Origin: Naematelia aurantialba
Lineage: Eukaryota; Basidiomycota; Tremellomycetes; Tremellales; Naemateliaceae
Reading direction: 5' to 3'
Length of the DNA: 64,000 nucleotides
Assembly: GCA_021527695.1 (NCBI GenBank)
Contig: JAKFAO010000004.1
Span: forward strand, 248,001 to 312,000
Shown here: positions 55,511-64,000 of the stretch, one piece after another
Layout: each line of letters begins with the position of its first letter
How positions within the stretch are numbered: position 1 is the stretch's first letter
Notes under the pieces: generated by a model
Database searches by the model: none
What the model saw: only the letters and a program-made list of their open reading frames with translations
What the model was told of the DNA's origin: nothing
Made by a program: the position numbers and the translations under genes

Positions 55511-56161
55511 TCAAGCTAGACCCATTCCATCAGTGGAAGTCCTGACAGCGCCAGTAGCCTGACATTCCTGTGTTTCGCTGCCCACCGAACCCCTGAGCAA
55601 GTATTCGAGGGTGTTCAAGTCGATCTCGTCGTCATCGACTGGACTGGGAGTTCGTTCTACCTGCCCAGGCGTAGTTGAGCGGACGGTGATGCAGGCTTGT
55701 TCCGTCGAATATACACTTTGGACCAGCATCCCATCTTTCGCCTCGGACGGCAGCTGCTCTACAATTTCCACATCCCCATCTGTGATGGACGCGATCCGTA
55801 CCTGAAGCGTGATACGCAGTATCTCCGCAGAGAGGCGCTGGCGGAGTTGGTGGGCGTACTCTGCTCCGCAGGTCTGCACCAGGCTGGCGAGAAACGTCCT
55901 CGCACGCGCCTCGGAGACATCGGCACCAAACACCGACGTGGTGGAAAACAACGCTGGCCGGGTGATCGTGAACCCCAGCTCAGTCTCGCCCGTCTCGTCA
56001 AAGCAGCAGTATTGTAGCTGGTAGTGGACATTAAGCGGAGTTTGGTTGATCCCATGGAGTGTGTCGACGATCTCGGTGACCGTCTGGGCCACCGACGTAT
56101 CTTGGTCGGTCGGGAGTTGGTTGTTGTGCGACGAGGACATGTTGTCGTTCGTGGCGGGCAT
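55511..56161 (-). CDS. Unknown protein, family member A of a tandem pair
   Basis: 216 residues from ATG 56161 (an in-frame ATG at 56137 is also possible). I recognise no family. Seen: TVTEIVDTLHGINQ, then HYQLQYCCFDETGETELGFT, a Cys/Phe/Asp core that also occurs in the next gene as LQSCHFDNTTRPELELGF. VRIASITDGDVEIVEQLPSE and an acidic end PVDDDEIDLNTLEYLLRG follow. No signal peptide or membrane segment. It is one of five unassigned minus-strand ORFs near the Zap1-like gene. Coding is supported by the shared core with the neighbour, not by codon statistics. Confidence 0.6.
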   Translation of the reverse strand: MPATNDNMSSSHNNQLPTDQDTSVAQTVTEIVDTLHGINQTPLNVHYQLQYCCFDETGETELGFTITRPALFSTTSVFGADVSEARARTFLASLVQTCGAEYAHQLRQRLSAEILRITLQVRIASITDGDVEIVEQLPSEAKDGMLVQSVYSTEQACITVRSTTPGQVERTPSPVDDDEIDLNTLEYLLRGSVGSETQECQATGAVRTSTDGMGLA

Positions 56162-56403
56162 ACACAAATGGCTGATGGATGAAGACAGGACGAGGCGCAA
56201 GCAAGTACGTAGACGATTGCGACACGCCCAGTGGCAATTTGCAAGTACAGAACATGGACTGTTTTGTCTGTGGGAATCTAGCACTGCATGTTTCACTGGA
56301 GAGACTACTTCGACTCGCATAACAAAGGATACGACGTTCTTGGATTTCTGGGCTCGAAATCGGGGGAACAAGCTGAATATGCGGAAACAAGGGAAGTGCC
56401 TGT

Positions 56404-57138
56404 TCATTCAGAGTCGTCGTCGGCAGCTCGAGGAATCTGCTCGATGGGCGGGAGCGCATGGTGTAAGACGGACTGGCAGCCTTGTCGGCGACAGGCCGGG
56501 CATGGCAATTGTCCGCTCAACGCAGTGACCGTGACAGCCTCGAAGGGCTCCCCGCCGTTCATGTGCATGAGAGTGCGCGGTCCGATATCGTGCTGTTCTA
56601 GCTCGACGTCGGTTTCGCCGACTTCCTGGAAGACAACCATGGACACTTGAGTGGGGAAGCACGCCGAAATGTCAAAGTAGATCTCTCCCGGCACCCGTGT
56701 CACCTGAACCTCATCCTGCGCAGCGTCTTCCTCAGCCCAATCAAATCCTTCGACATCGAAAAAGTCGAATGCTCCCTCTGTGAATGTCTGGTCGGCGATC
56801 TCGACGAAAGTTAACACGCAGGATCCTGTCCTGGAAAGCAACGCTTCCTTAGCTCTTGGACTCAGGAGCTCAGACATGCGGCCAACGTGGTATCTGAATT
56901 CCTTTCTGATTTCTGCAGACAGACGCGGCGTGCCGAATTCGAGCTCGGTGTCCGCGACCCGGCACATGCTGAACCCGAGTTCCAGCTCGGGGCGGGTCGT
57001 GTTGTCAAAATGGCAACTCTGCAAGGTGATCAGCACGCCTTTATACCCGCTGTATGATCTGATCCTTTCCAACAGTTCGTCTGCGAGACTGATGGTGTAA
57101 TCCTCAGAGTTGTAGCTTGATTCCCCAGTGCGCGACAT
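56404..57138 (-). CDS. Unknown protein, family member B of a tandem pair
   Basis: 244 residues from ATG 57138; 57198 is an in-frame alternative. It shares with member A the core LQ-C-FD-T-ELGF-R in the first third, and later a beta-like stretch IYFDISACFPTQVSMVVFQE that lines up by position with A's MLVQSVYSTEQACITVRST. Member B ends in LPCPACRRQGCQSVLHHALP, with cysteines that could bind a metal (inference). It is mostly acidic in the middle (VEGFDWAEEDAAQDE). No known domain recognised. The genes are 242 bases apart in the same direction. Confidence 0.6.
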   Translation of the reverse strand: MSRTGESSYNSEDYTISLADELLERIRSYSGYKGVLITLQSCHFDNTTRPELELGFSMCRVADTELEFGTPRLSAEIRKEFRYHVGRMSELLSPRAKEALLSRTGSCVLTFVEIADQTFTEGAFDFFDVEGFDWAEEDAAQDEVQVTRVPGEIYFDISACFPTQVSMVVFQEVGETDVELEQHDIGPRTLMHMNGGEPFEAVTVTALSGQLPCPACRRQGCQSVLHHALPPIEQIPRAADDDSE

Positions 57139-57861
57139 TTGCTTCTCAACTGACGACGGACGGAGTGGTAAGTTACCACGGATGGAGTATGGTTGCATAC
57201 TCACTCTGCAGTGGCGAGTCTTGATAGTACACGTATGTTTCGAAGGCCTCCCCGAACCCAGCAGCAAAGGAGATGAAGTGTTACATCATTCGTGGCGTAG
57301 CCATACCAGTTAGAAACGGTGCAAATCGAGTCAGACAACAAGGGAAAATCCCTTGACCTCCCACGAATAGGGAGACGCTACGTGTTCGGTGTGTGTTGGC
57401 ATCTGGCGTAGCTGCACAGTGTCGACACCTCGGACGACAGTGATGTCGAGATACGTTGTCATCCTCCTACGATGATTCGACTGGGCAGGCTGCGGATAAG
57501 GAGGATCATGACGTGGCGTTTTTCCCCTTTGCGGGTCGACCTGGGTGCTAATCAATTCTCCATTAGGAAACCTTCGGGTACTCACTCATCCTCTCCTCTT
57601 TTGTCTGACAAACCATTCCATCGTTCGCCTGCTTGCAGGCCTATTTGCCCTGTGCCGCCGCAAGCAAGGGAGAAGATCAGCGAGCCATCTCCAGACAAGG
57701 GATAGGAGGCAAGCCGAGGGCATCCGGACCCGCGGGGTGCCTCGAAACGCCGATCAAGAGCCAAGTTCAACTGAACACTGAGCGCTCCTAGCAACCAGTT
57801 CTGTATACCGCCACAATTGCTCGACAAGCCGACAATCCAAAGACGCTACGGATAGCCGAAC
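57139..57861. promoter_or_regulatory. Divergent promoter region, family member B / ZAP1-like gene
   Basis: 723 bases. A 43-codon frame on the minus strand (57462-57331, starting MTTYLDITVVRGVDTV) has a protein-like hydrophobic pattern and could be a small gene or upstream exon of member B; not enough to call. I see no ACCTTNAAGGT-type zinc-response element. Confidence 0.45.
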
Positions 57862-59873
57862 ATGCAGCAAGGGCACGGACCGCGGCCACCGCAAACTTCG
57901 GCGCAACTGCCTCATGTTAGCCACTCGGAGCCATGGGCGCACGACTGGATCTGCTGTGATGCTGAACATGCAGCTTCGACCTCCTTCCCAACGACAGTGC
58001 CTGCGCCTCGCCAAGGCTCCAGTATCAACAGTACCAGCGTGGGCATGGATACAAGTAGATCGTGCTCGGACTGCCTGCATCCACATACGCAGCAATGTCC
58101 ACTGGCGACAGTGTGCTGCAAGGATGCCAATTGCCGCGGCGCCGGCGTCGAAACGGTGGTCGAGTGTTGCACCGATCCGACCTGCATGGACAATGCGGTA
58201 CAGTCTGGGACGTCAGACATGATGGAGCTCGAAAAGTGGGCAGCCACCAAAGAGGGTTCTGAGGCTATACAACAATACGTGTGTCATGCGCCAGTTGACT
58301 TGTCCACTCAAATATGCTGACCAGGAATCAGCTTGAATGTTGTACTCAGATCAACTGCTCCTTACCGGCTCATCAGCCGACGAATATGGATCTTAGCTGT
58401 GCCCACAGCGGATTACCGGGACATCACCAACATCTCCTACAACAACCGCAACTGTACTCCATTGATTCTGCACCGCCACTACCCGCTTCCACCTGGTCCA
58501 CGCCGACCGCTACATCCACTATCCCGTCTCCTACTACCCTCCTCCTTCCGAACCATATCTGCCACTGGCAAAACTGTCATCAGACATTCCATTCGATGCC
58601 CGACTTACTCAACCACGTCGCGACGGACCACCTCGGTGCTCCGGCACTGCCCCCGGTCCCTGCTGCGCCGGTAGCAGAGCTCGCGCCTCCTCTTCCGGCG
58701 ACTGACCCGACGTTCGGGAATCTCGTACAAACACAGCAGGAGGCCGACCATCTTCTATCTTGTTTATGGGACGACTGCTTCCCGCTCCCGCTCGATTGCT
58801 CCGCTGAGATTCCAGAGGCATGCCCCAGCCATCCGCTGAACCACACCGACCACGCCCATCATGCAAGTCACACGCACCACCCCTCGACGGTCGAGCCATT
58901 CAGCCCTCAGACCATGCTTCGGCACGTGCTTGAGGAACACCTCGGGGTGCCTGGCGAGATTCTCGGGTGGGGCGAGGAGATGCCGGACCTGAGCCTCCCG
59001 GCGGAATCGCAGGTTCATATTGCGAAGACCCACACAAGGATACATCATCATTGCAATCTCTTGCCATCAGTCAACACGTCTGCCGCCACACGATCATCAC
59101 CTTCAGGCTCGCCACCGCCCACGAAGCCTTTCCTCCTAGTGTGCCAGTGGCCGGACTGTAGCCACTCGGAACCGTTCGCTGATGCCGCGAGCCTGATGGA
59201 CCACCTTGCCGAGGAACACGTCGGCAAGGGAAGAGACAGCTATACGTGCCTCTTTGGAGCGTGTGGCCCTCACGGCCGCGTGTTCCGGAGCAGGCAGAAG
59301 GTGCTGCGCCATCTGCAGAGTCACACTGGCCACCGTCCTTTCGTATGCGAGGAGTGTGGGCAAGGCTTCAGCGAGGCCGCGCCGCTTGCCGCACACATGA
59401 GGCGGCATGCTCAGCAGAGTGAGTCTGGGTCATAGCCTCTGTAAGGTATGGCTAATAGTTGCGCAGAGCCGTTCAAATGTGAATATCCCGGCTGTGGCAA
59501 GGAATTTGCCATATCCTCGAGCCTGACGATCCACATGCGGACTCATAACGGCGAAAAGCCATTTATTTGCCCTCATTGCCACAAGTGAGCTTGTCTTCAT
59601 GTGGAAACCCGCGGTGACACATGCTGACGTTGGGTTTCCAGGGGTTTCGTCGAGGCATCGAATCTCACGAAACACATACGGACCCGTAAGTGCAGTTCTG
59701 GGACCCTTGACCAGCTGGATACTGATGAGGCGGTAGACACGGGAGAGCGACCATTTGCATGCCATCACCCAGGCTGCGACAGGCGATTCGCAAGGCCTGA
59801 TCAGCTCAAGAGGCATATGGGGGTACATGAGAGCGGGAAGCTGAAGCGCAAAAGCTCCATAGCACGAGGGTGA
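57862..59873 (+). CDS. ZAP1: Zap1/ZafA-like zinc-responsive C2H2 transcription factor
   Basis: Five exons. Exon 1 is 57862-58278, exon 2 starts at 58350, and shorter exons carry the last fingers. The C-terminal fingers read [91 protein letters not shown] and [20 protein letters not shown]. The order and the SSSLTIH / EASNLTKH / RPDQLKRH words match the DNA-binding block of Zap1. Upstream pairs [19 protein letters not shown] and the CLWDDC region look like the zinc-sensing fingers. The first exon is unusually Cys-rich ([19 protein letters not shown]). Zap1 turns on zinc uptake genes under zinc limitation (family knowledge). Start ATG 57862 in a good context. The final exon ends [10 protein letters not shown]. 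Confidence 0.87.
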
Positions 59874-60288
59874 TATCTGATAACTTCGAGGGAGGTCCTC
59901 AGAATTCAGAAGGGAGATTGAGAGCAGTCGGAGGGAGATGTCGCAGGGTATCGGAATGTCATGTCGCAGACTTGTGTCGATGAGTGATGTGATGTTACCG
60001 TGTTGTCTTGTATCTGGTTCGCGACATGGCCCATTGTCCAACGGACTGGAGACCATGGACCTCTAGAGAGGATTTGTGGACATGATCTTCGTTTTGACCG
60101 CTGAGTGGGTAGAGGAAGGATGAAGGGAGCGACGCTATGGTCTGCAAGGATCATGACCCCCGATTGCGGTGCACGCATACATCGCATGGTATAAATCCAA
60201 GACTAGAGGAGTGCGTTGTACTTAAACAGGGAGTTGGATCGGGACCTGCCGGAGGCAAATCCGCCTGTTAAGCTGTTACGCCGAGACT
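59874..60288. other. Intergenic, convergent 3' regions of ZAP1 and the next ORF
   Basis: 415 bases, nothing further recognised. Confidence 0.5.
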
Positions 60289-60963
60289 TCACTCTCCCGT
60301 GGAGCGGCCAGATCGTTCAGTTGCCCCAGTGTCCGTCGGGGCGTTGGAGGGCAGCGGAACTGTGTGTAGCGCGGCACCACCCGGAGCATTGGTGGCCATC
60401 TCGCTCTTCGGGCCCTCCTCCGGCCACACAATGGAACGCGTAGTGATGCGGTCCATGGTGAGGTCGTCTGCACGCACCGTCGGTACGCGTCCGGCGGACC
60501 AGAAACTGGGGCAGATGTTCAACGTGGCCTCGACGTCATGGGACGGTGCTAGTCGGCATGTGGGTCGGAACGCAGATGCGTCGTACTGGACTAACGTGTA
60601 TTCGTGGTCCCTGACCCACCAGGTGACGGGGCCTTCTTCGCCGCTTGGCTGGCCTTCTTCGCCACTTGGCCGGCCTTCGTCGCCACTTGGCTGGCCTTCT
60701 TCGCCACTTGGCTGGCCTTCGTCGCTGCTGGGCAGGATGGGTTTGAGGTGGTGTTCGCGGAGGGTCACGTGGGCGATACTGATAACGAGGCTATGATCCT
60801 GCTCGACTCTTCGTATCGCCTCCGCTTCCATTGCGCGATAGTACGCAAGAGACTGCTCTGGCGCTTGCAACTCGCTCGCCGGGAGGTTCGGCCACTTGGA
60901 CGGCTCAGCAGCGGAATCCAATGCCGAGGAAGCTGGTCCTTGGGAGGCTACTGAGGCGGACAT
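60289..60963 (-). CDS. Unknown protein with heptapeptide repeat
   Basis: 224 residues from ATG 60963, no intron needed. The N-terminal third is helical (LAYYRAMEAEAIRRVEQDHS), followed by VISIAHVTLREHHLKPILPS. Then comes a five-fold EGQPSGE heptapeptide repeat (60631-60735, 21-base units), then WWVRDHEYTLVQYDASAF, CRLAPSHDVEATLNICPSFW and a Pro/Ala/Gly-rich end. No family recognised. It may be related to the other minus-strand ORFs in this segment, but the similarity I see is weak. Confidence 0.6.
   Translation of the reverse strand: MSASVASQGPASSALDSAAEPSKWPNLPASELQAPEQSLAYYRAMEAEAIRRVEQDHSLVISIAHVTLREHHLKPILPSSDEGQPSGEEGQPSGDEGRPSGEEGQPSGEEGPVTWWVRDHEYTLVQYDASAFRPTCRLAPSHDVEATLNICPSFWSAGRVPTVRADDLTMDRITTRSIVWPEEGPKSEMATNAPGGAALHTVPLPSNAPTDTGATERSGRSTGE
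60631..60735. repeat. 21-base coding repeat, five copies
   Basis: Units of gccttcttcgccacttggct type with period 21, inside the unknown gene at 60289-60963, where each unit encodes one EGQPSGE heptapeptide. Confidence 0.9.
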
Positions 60964-61212
60964 ACTCGTACTGTATTCTGCACTGAGAGAGGTCGACGGG
61001 GTGAATTGTGTTGAGTGAATGCCTCGAACTGGCCCCCCTCGACGCGCTTATGTACCGTGCAGCCAGATGTGCGTCGGGCGGACGGTGGATTCTCGTCCTT
61101 TCATGACAAGAGTAATAGGGTAAGCGTTCCCACGCGACCCGGTCGTTCAGTGTACAGAAGCCTCTAGGCTGACAAGGGAAGCGGGCGGCAAGTGTCGACG
61201 TGTGTGACTGAC

Positions 61213-61230
61213 AGCCTTCCGCGGAAGGCT
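61213..61230. promoter_or_regulatory. Perfect 18-base palindrome, possible regulator site
   Basis: agccttccgcggaaggct reads the same on both strands. Its centre ttccgcggaa contains CCG and CGG half sites facing each other, the arrangement recognised by Zn2Cys6 activators (family knowledge). It is about 250 bases upstream of the ATG at 60963. Confidence 0.45.
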
Positions 61231-61250
61231 CCTGCGCTGTGACATCTCAG

Positions 61251-61313
61251 CCTTTCATATCAGAGCCTCATCCTTTCATATCAGAGTCTCATCCTTTCAT
61301 ATCAGAAGCTGAG
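61251..61313. repeat. 21-base tandem triplicate
   Basis: cctttcatatcagag at 61251, 61272 and 61293, exact period 21. Confidence 0.9.
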
Positions 61314-61769
61314 GGAGTACGCCTTCCTAGGCAAGCTGCTCGTTCGTCGTCGAGATTTTCACACGCTCGTAGGCCGATCAAGGGATATGCAAGTGGGCGT
61401 GCATGACCAACGCGCTTCAGTGGAAGGCCCGTGGCTCGATGGCACTTCTGCGTGTCTACAAAGGAAGAAGAACAAGGGAGGCGGGTGGCGAATACTACTG
61501 TGCGTGACCAGGTGCTTCTGCAGACGGCTCATGTGGCTCGGTGCGCCTTGTATCAAGAGAGACCTCGGTGTATCTAGAATTTGAATCTCATGACTCTAGT
61601 AGTCTTCGTTGATGTCGCTGCCGAGCAATCACATGCATGCAGGGCTACCCTCTACTCTCTCCTCTCTCCTCTCTACTCACAACAGCTAAGTCAAGTCCAG
61701 TCGTCAAGGATCCATGGCCAAATGGTCTGTACAGGCATTATAGATATATAGGGCTGTAAGTCGCCGATT

Positions 61770-62552
61770 CTACTTGGTCGCAGAACTGCCAAGTTTCACC
61801 TCTAGGTAGAACTCTCCGTCGTGAAACCGCTTGCTGCACAGCACTGGCATGCTCGCTTCCGCTCCCCAGTGGCACCTCGTCATTTCCATCCCTCTAGACT
61901 CGAACCGACTCGTGAGCTCCGTAAACTCGTCTTGAGTGTTCTCTCCGACGTACATCTGCCCGCGGCTTGGCCAGAACACCGTGTACGTCTGTTCGAGGAG
62001 CACTGTTTCCGACTGCGAGAATGACGCGAAACGCTTGTACGGGATGCAGGTGGGGGCTCTAGTGCGTTCGGCAATGACTTGCATCTCTGTTCGCTGTTCA
62101 GCGTAGTCGTACCGGCGCTTCTCGTGGCGTCTGTCCTCCGGCATCAGCGTCAAGAGGAGAGTATCATAGTATGTCCCCTGCGAGGGCTGGAAAGGTTTCC
62201 TCACCGGGGAGTCCGTGCGCATTGGTTGTAGGAGGGCGTCTCGCGATGTTTGTGTATGCGTCGCACTTTCGCGTCTCGGCCCGGACTCGATTGTGGCCAC
62301 GCCCAATCCTGCCGTGTCCGGCTCAGAGGCTGTGCCGGGGATAGTCTGGCCTGCTGACCTTGAAGCTCGAAACGAGGCGGCGTCCCACTGCGCGCGAATG
62401 GACTGTGGCTCGATTCGCCCGGTCCTGCCGCTGAGTCTCCCCGTCTCGTTGCCCTTGTCAGGCCCAGCTCTCGCTGACTCTGGCCGACTGGCGCTCGGGT
62501 ACGCTGTGGTAATAGTGGTAGTGGTAAGAGTCATATGTGTCGTTGCGAACAT
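61770..62552 (-). CDS. Unknown protein of the distal minus-strand cluster
   Basis: 260 residues from ATG 62552 (62534 is an alternative). The frame is open further upstream without an ATG. The N-terminal half is disordered (Ser/Arg/Gly/Thr rich). The C-terminal half looks folded: YYDTLLLTLMPEDRRHEKRR, MQVIAERTRAPTCIPYKRFA, VLLEQTYTVFWPSRGQMYV, FTELTSRFESRGMEMTRC and a final FHDGEFYLEVKLGSS. Alternating hydrophobic residues suggest beta strands (inference). No family recognised. Confidence 0.58.
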   Translation of the reverse strand: MFATTHMTLTTTTITTAYPSASRPESARAGPDKGNETGRLSGRTGRIEPQSIRAQWDAASFRASRSAGQTIPGTASEPDTAGLGVATIESGPRRESATHTQTSRDALLQPMRTDSPVRKPFQPSQGTYYDTLLLTLMPEDRRHEKRRYDYAEQRTEMQVIAERTRAPTCIPYKRFASFSQSETVLLEQTYTVFWPSRGQMYVGENTQDEFTELTSRFESRGMEMTRCHWGAEASMPVLCSKRFHDGEFYLEVKLGSSATK

Positions 62553-63028
62553 TGCCTGCTTGCAGATTGTGGCGAACGTTAAGTGAGCGAAGACCTTCAA
62601 GAAGGACTTCCAGGCTGCCGTGTTCTTCTCGGACAATGGTGGTGATTCTGCAACTCGAAGTGGCGTGGCCAGGCCTCTCCTCCACGTATCCCCCTTGAAA
62701 CAATTGAAATCTCCGAGCGGCAGAGCCCAGAAATACGATAGAGAGACGGGATGTGAAAGGTGATTTCGCGAAACCTTCGCTACAGTTATCCGAGGTACGA
62801 AGGCGATGTTCGAGAACTCGTCTAGACCACGTCTACAGCCTTGCTCTGGTGGCCCCAATCGTAACGAGCTCGGTACGATGACCTAAATTTAGGTAGTCTG
62901 CTCCGCCGTGGCACCGCCATGATTGGCTTTGGCGCGTTGCAGGAGAAGCCCCGTTGCCAGGGCGCCCGGACAGGAGAGCTCAAGATGAATACCTCATGCA
63001 TCAGATTCAACAGACATCACCCGACGCC
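62553..63028. other. Intergenic between the last two minus-strand ORFs
   Basis: 476 bases. Nothing recognised except the promoter space of the 61.8 kb ORF. Confidence 0.5.
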
Positions 63029-63826
63029 TTAGGCCTCATCCTCCACTGTGCTCGCAACTTGAGGTGCAATGAGGCTGAACAGTTGCTCCAGTGTGGGCTC
63101 CGGCGGGTACTCCGGTGCGGGCTTCGACGAGTCCTCGCGTGCGTTATCATCCACGCTCGAAAGTGCCATTCCTCCCAGAGTAGTATAATCCCTCGCGCTC
63201 CGTCGCTGGTGGTACTTCTTCCTCTTTCCCTTTCCAGAGTACCACTTCCCTCTCGCCCATGCACTGATTCGCTTCTTGCGTCTCCGCGTCTGCGGATTCA
63301 CGGTCTTTGACCGGGTGACTGTCTGCTTCTCCCGCGCTGCGAGTAGCCGGGTAGGGTACACGAAGCTCCCCCTCGAGTCGAAACGACTGTCATCCAACAC
63401 AGGAACGGGCTCCTCTTTCCAGTCCCAGACCCAGACCCCAGGGGTTTCAGCGAGTAAATTGCTGGATACAGTGCCCTCGTGCTGCTCTTCTCTCCAGATT
63501 CCCTCCGTGGTGAGCCGCGATGCCCACAGCGTTTTCCTCAGAGTTCCGACTCTCGATGTGTGTATTCGCCAGTAGGCCACGCGGACCTCGGAAGGGGACG
63601 TCTCGGTGTCCCCATCCGAGCATTTCAGCATCTCGCTCGGACGCGAGGTCGAGCGAGTAGCGCCTGTGGCACCTATTGTGCTCTTGGGCGTCAATTGCGT
63701 CCATTGGGCATTCGCATTGTCCCGCATGGACGTGAGGGTGTCTCTCGCGTTGATGTACCGGTGCACACCGATTTCTCCCCGGCCCATATTGGCATGGGTA
63801 ACGGTACATGCACAGCTAGCCTGCAT
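63029..63826 (-). CDS. Unknown basic protein at the window edge
   Basis: About 265 residues from ATG 63826; the real start may lie elsewhere, since the frame is open to 63865. Basic C-terminal half (KTVNPQTRRRKKRISAWARG and KGKRKKYHQRRSARD) follows a more structured part (VRVAYWRIHTSRVGTLRKTL, VWVWDWKEEPVPVLDDSRFD). It ends in an acidic-aromatic tail LEQLFSLIAPQVASTVEDEA. No family recognised. Confidence 0.5.
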   Translation of the reverse strand: MQASCACTVTHANMGRGEIGVHRYINARDTLTSMRDNANAQWTQLTPKSTIGATGATRSTSRPSEMLKCSDGDTETSPSEVRVAYWRIHTSRVGTLRKTLWASRLTTEGIWREEQHEGTVSSNLLAETPGVWVWDWKEEPVPVLDDSRFDSRGSFVYPTRLLAAREKQTVTRSKTVNPQTRRRKKRISAWARGKWYSGKGKRKKYHQRRSARDYTTLGGMALSSVDDNAREDSSKPAPEYPPEPTLEQLFSLIAPQVASTVEDEA

Positions 63827-64000
63827 GCTCAGTGGGTCTGCAGGTGTCGATGTGTCGCGAGGCAAGATCAGCTATCCTTGTTGCAGTCTCGGAGATATGG
63901 GGACGTGGGGAGGAGGGCAGCTCTGAGAAAATAGGAAGGGGCAGATACTTGGAAACACCGCCCTCATTCTCCTTGTTATAGTTGACAGTGTCCTTCGTTG
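63827..64000. other. Window end, nothing recognised
   Basis: Short remaining stretch; any upstream exons of the last ORF would lie here or beyond. Confidence 0.5.

Larger units (their letters stand above)
60964..61769. other. Intergenic with repeats and a palindrome
   Basis: 806 bases between the ORFs at 60963 and 61770. Holds the 18-base palindrome at 61213 and the 21-base triplicate at 61251. No gene. Confidence 0.5.

Overview
This window is a gene-dense stretch of a fungal nuclear genome. The genes carry many short GT-AG introns of roughly 35-100 nt, the sequence is GC-rich, and the recognisable proteins (Ctf18, Elp4, Syf2, a Zap1-type regulator, a Sur1/Csh1-type glycosyltransferase) have a basidiomycete look. 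A Tremellomycete-type yeast is my best guess, but that is inference from gene style and not a database match. No bacterial, organellar or viral genes were seen.

Layout. 1-24.3 kb is housekeeping: the 3' end of a PHO85-type kinase (+), SYF2 (-), glutathione synthetase GSH2 (+), a SYO1/symportin-like ARM-repeat protein (+), signal peptide peptidase (-), a mannosyl-inositolphosphoceramide synthase-like GT32 enzyme (+), ELP4 (+) and CTF18 (+). 24.3-28.2 kb is a 4 kb gene-poor, repeat-bearing block that ends in a long pyrimidine-rich leader of a bHLH transcription factor (28.2-29.6 kb). 29.6-33.6 kb looks almost empty in long ORFs, but two tiny three-exon genes with cysteine-rich products (metallothionein-like) lie there in tandem. 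34-43.5 kb holds GPI1 (-), an RWD/DUF1115 protein (+), an RPR2/Rpp21-type RNase P subunit (-), a basic low-complexity protein (+) and an F-box protein (-). 44.8-52.7 kb holds an intracellular-type GH3 beta-glucosidase with a PA14-like insert (+), NOP8 (-) and NSE1 (+).

From 52.8 kb to the end the character changes. A Zap1-like zinc-finger activator (+) is surrounded by minus-strand ORFs that I cannot assign to any known family. Two adjacent ones (55.5-57.1 kb) look like diverged paralogues, and three more follow at 60.3-63.8 kb. This accessory-looking segment and the metallothionein-like pair are the best candidates for undescribed biology here.

Several genes are divergently paired with compact promoters (GPI1/RWD, RPR2/38.3 kb gene, NOP8/NSE1, SYF2/GSH2). 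Some introns are enlarged by simple repeats. Starts of multi-exon genes are my choice of the first good in-frame ATG; spans run from that ATG to the stop and include introns.
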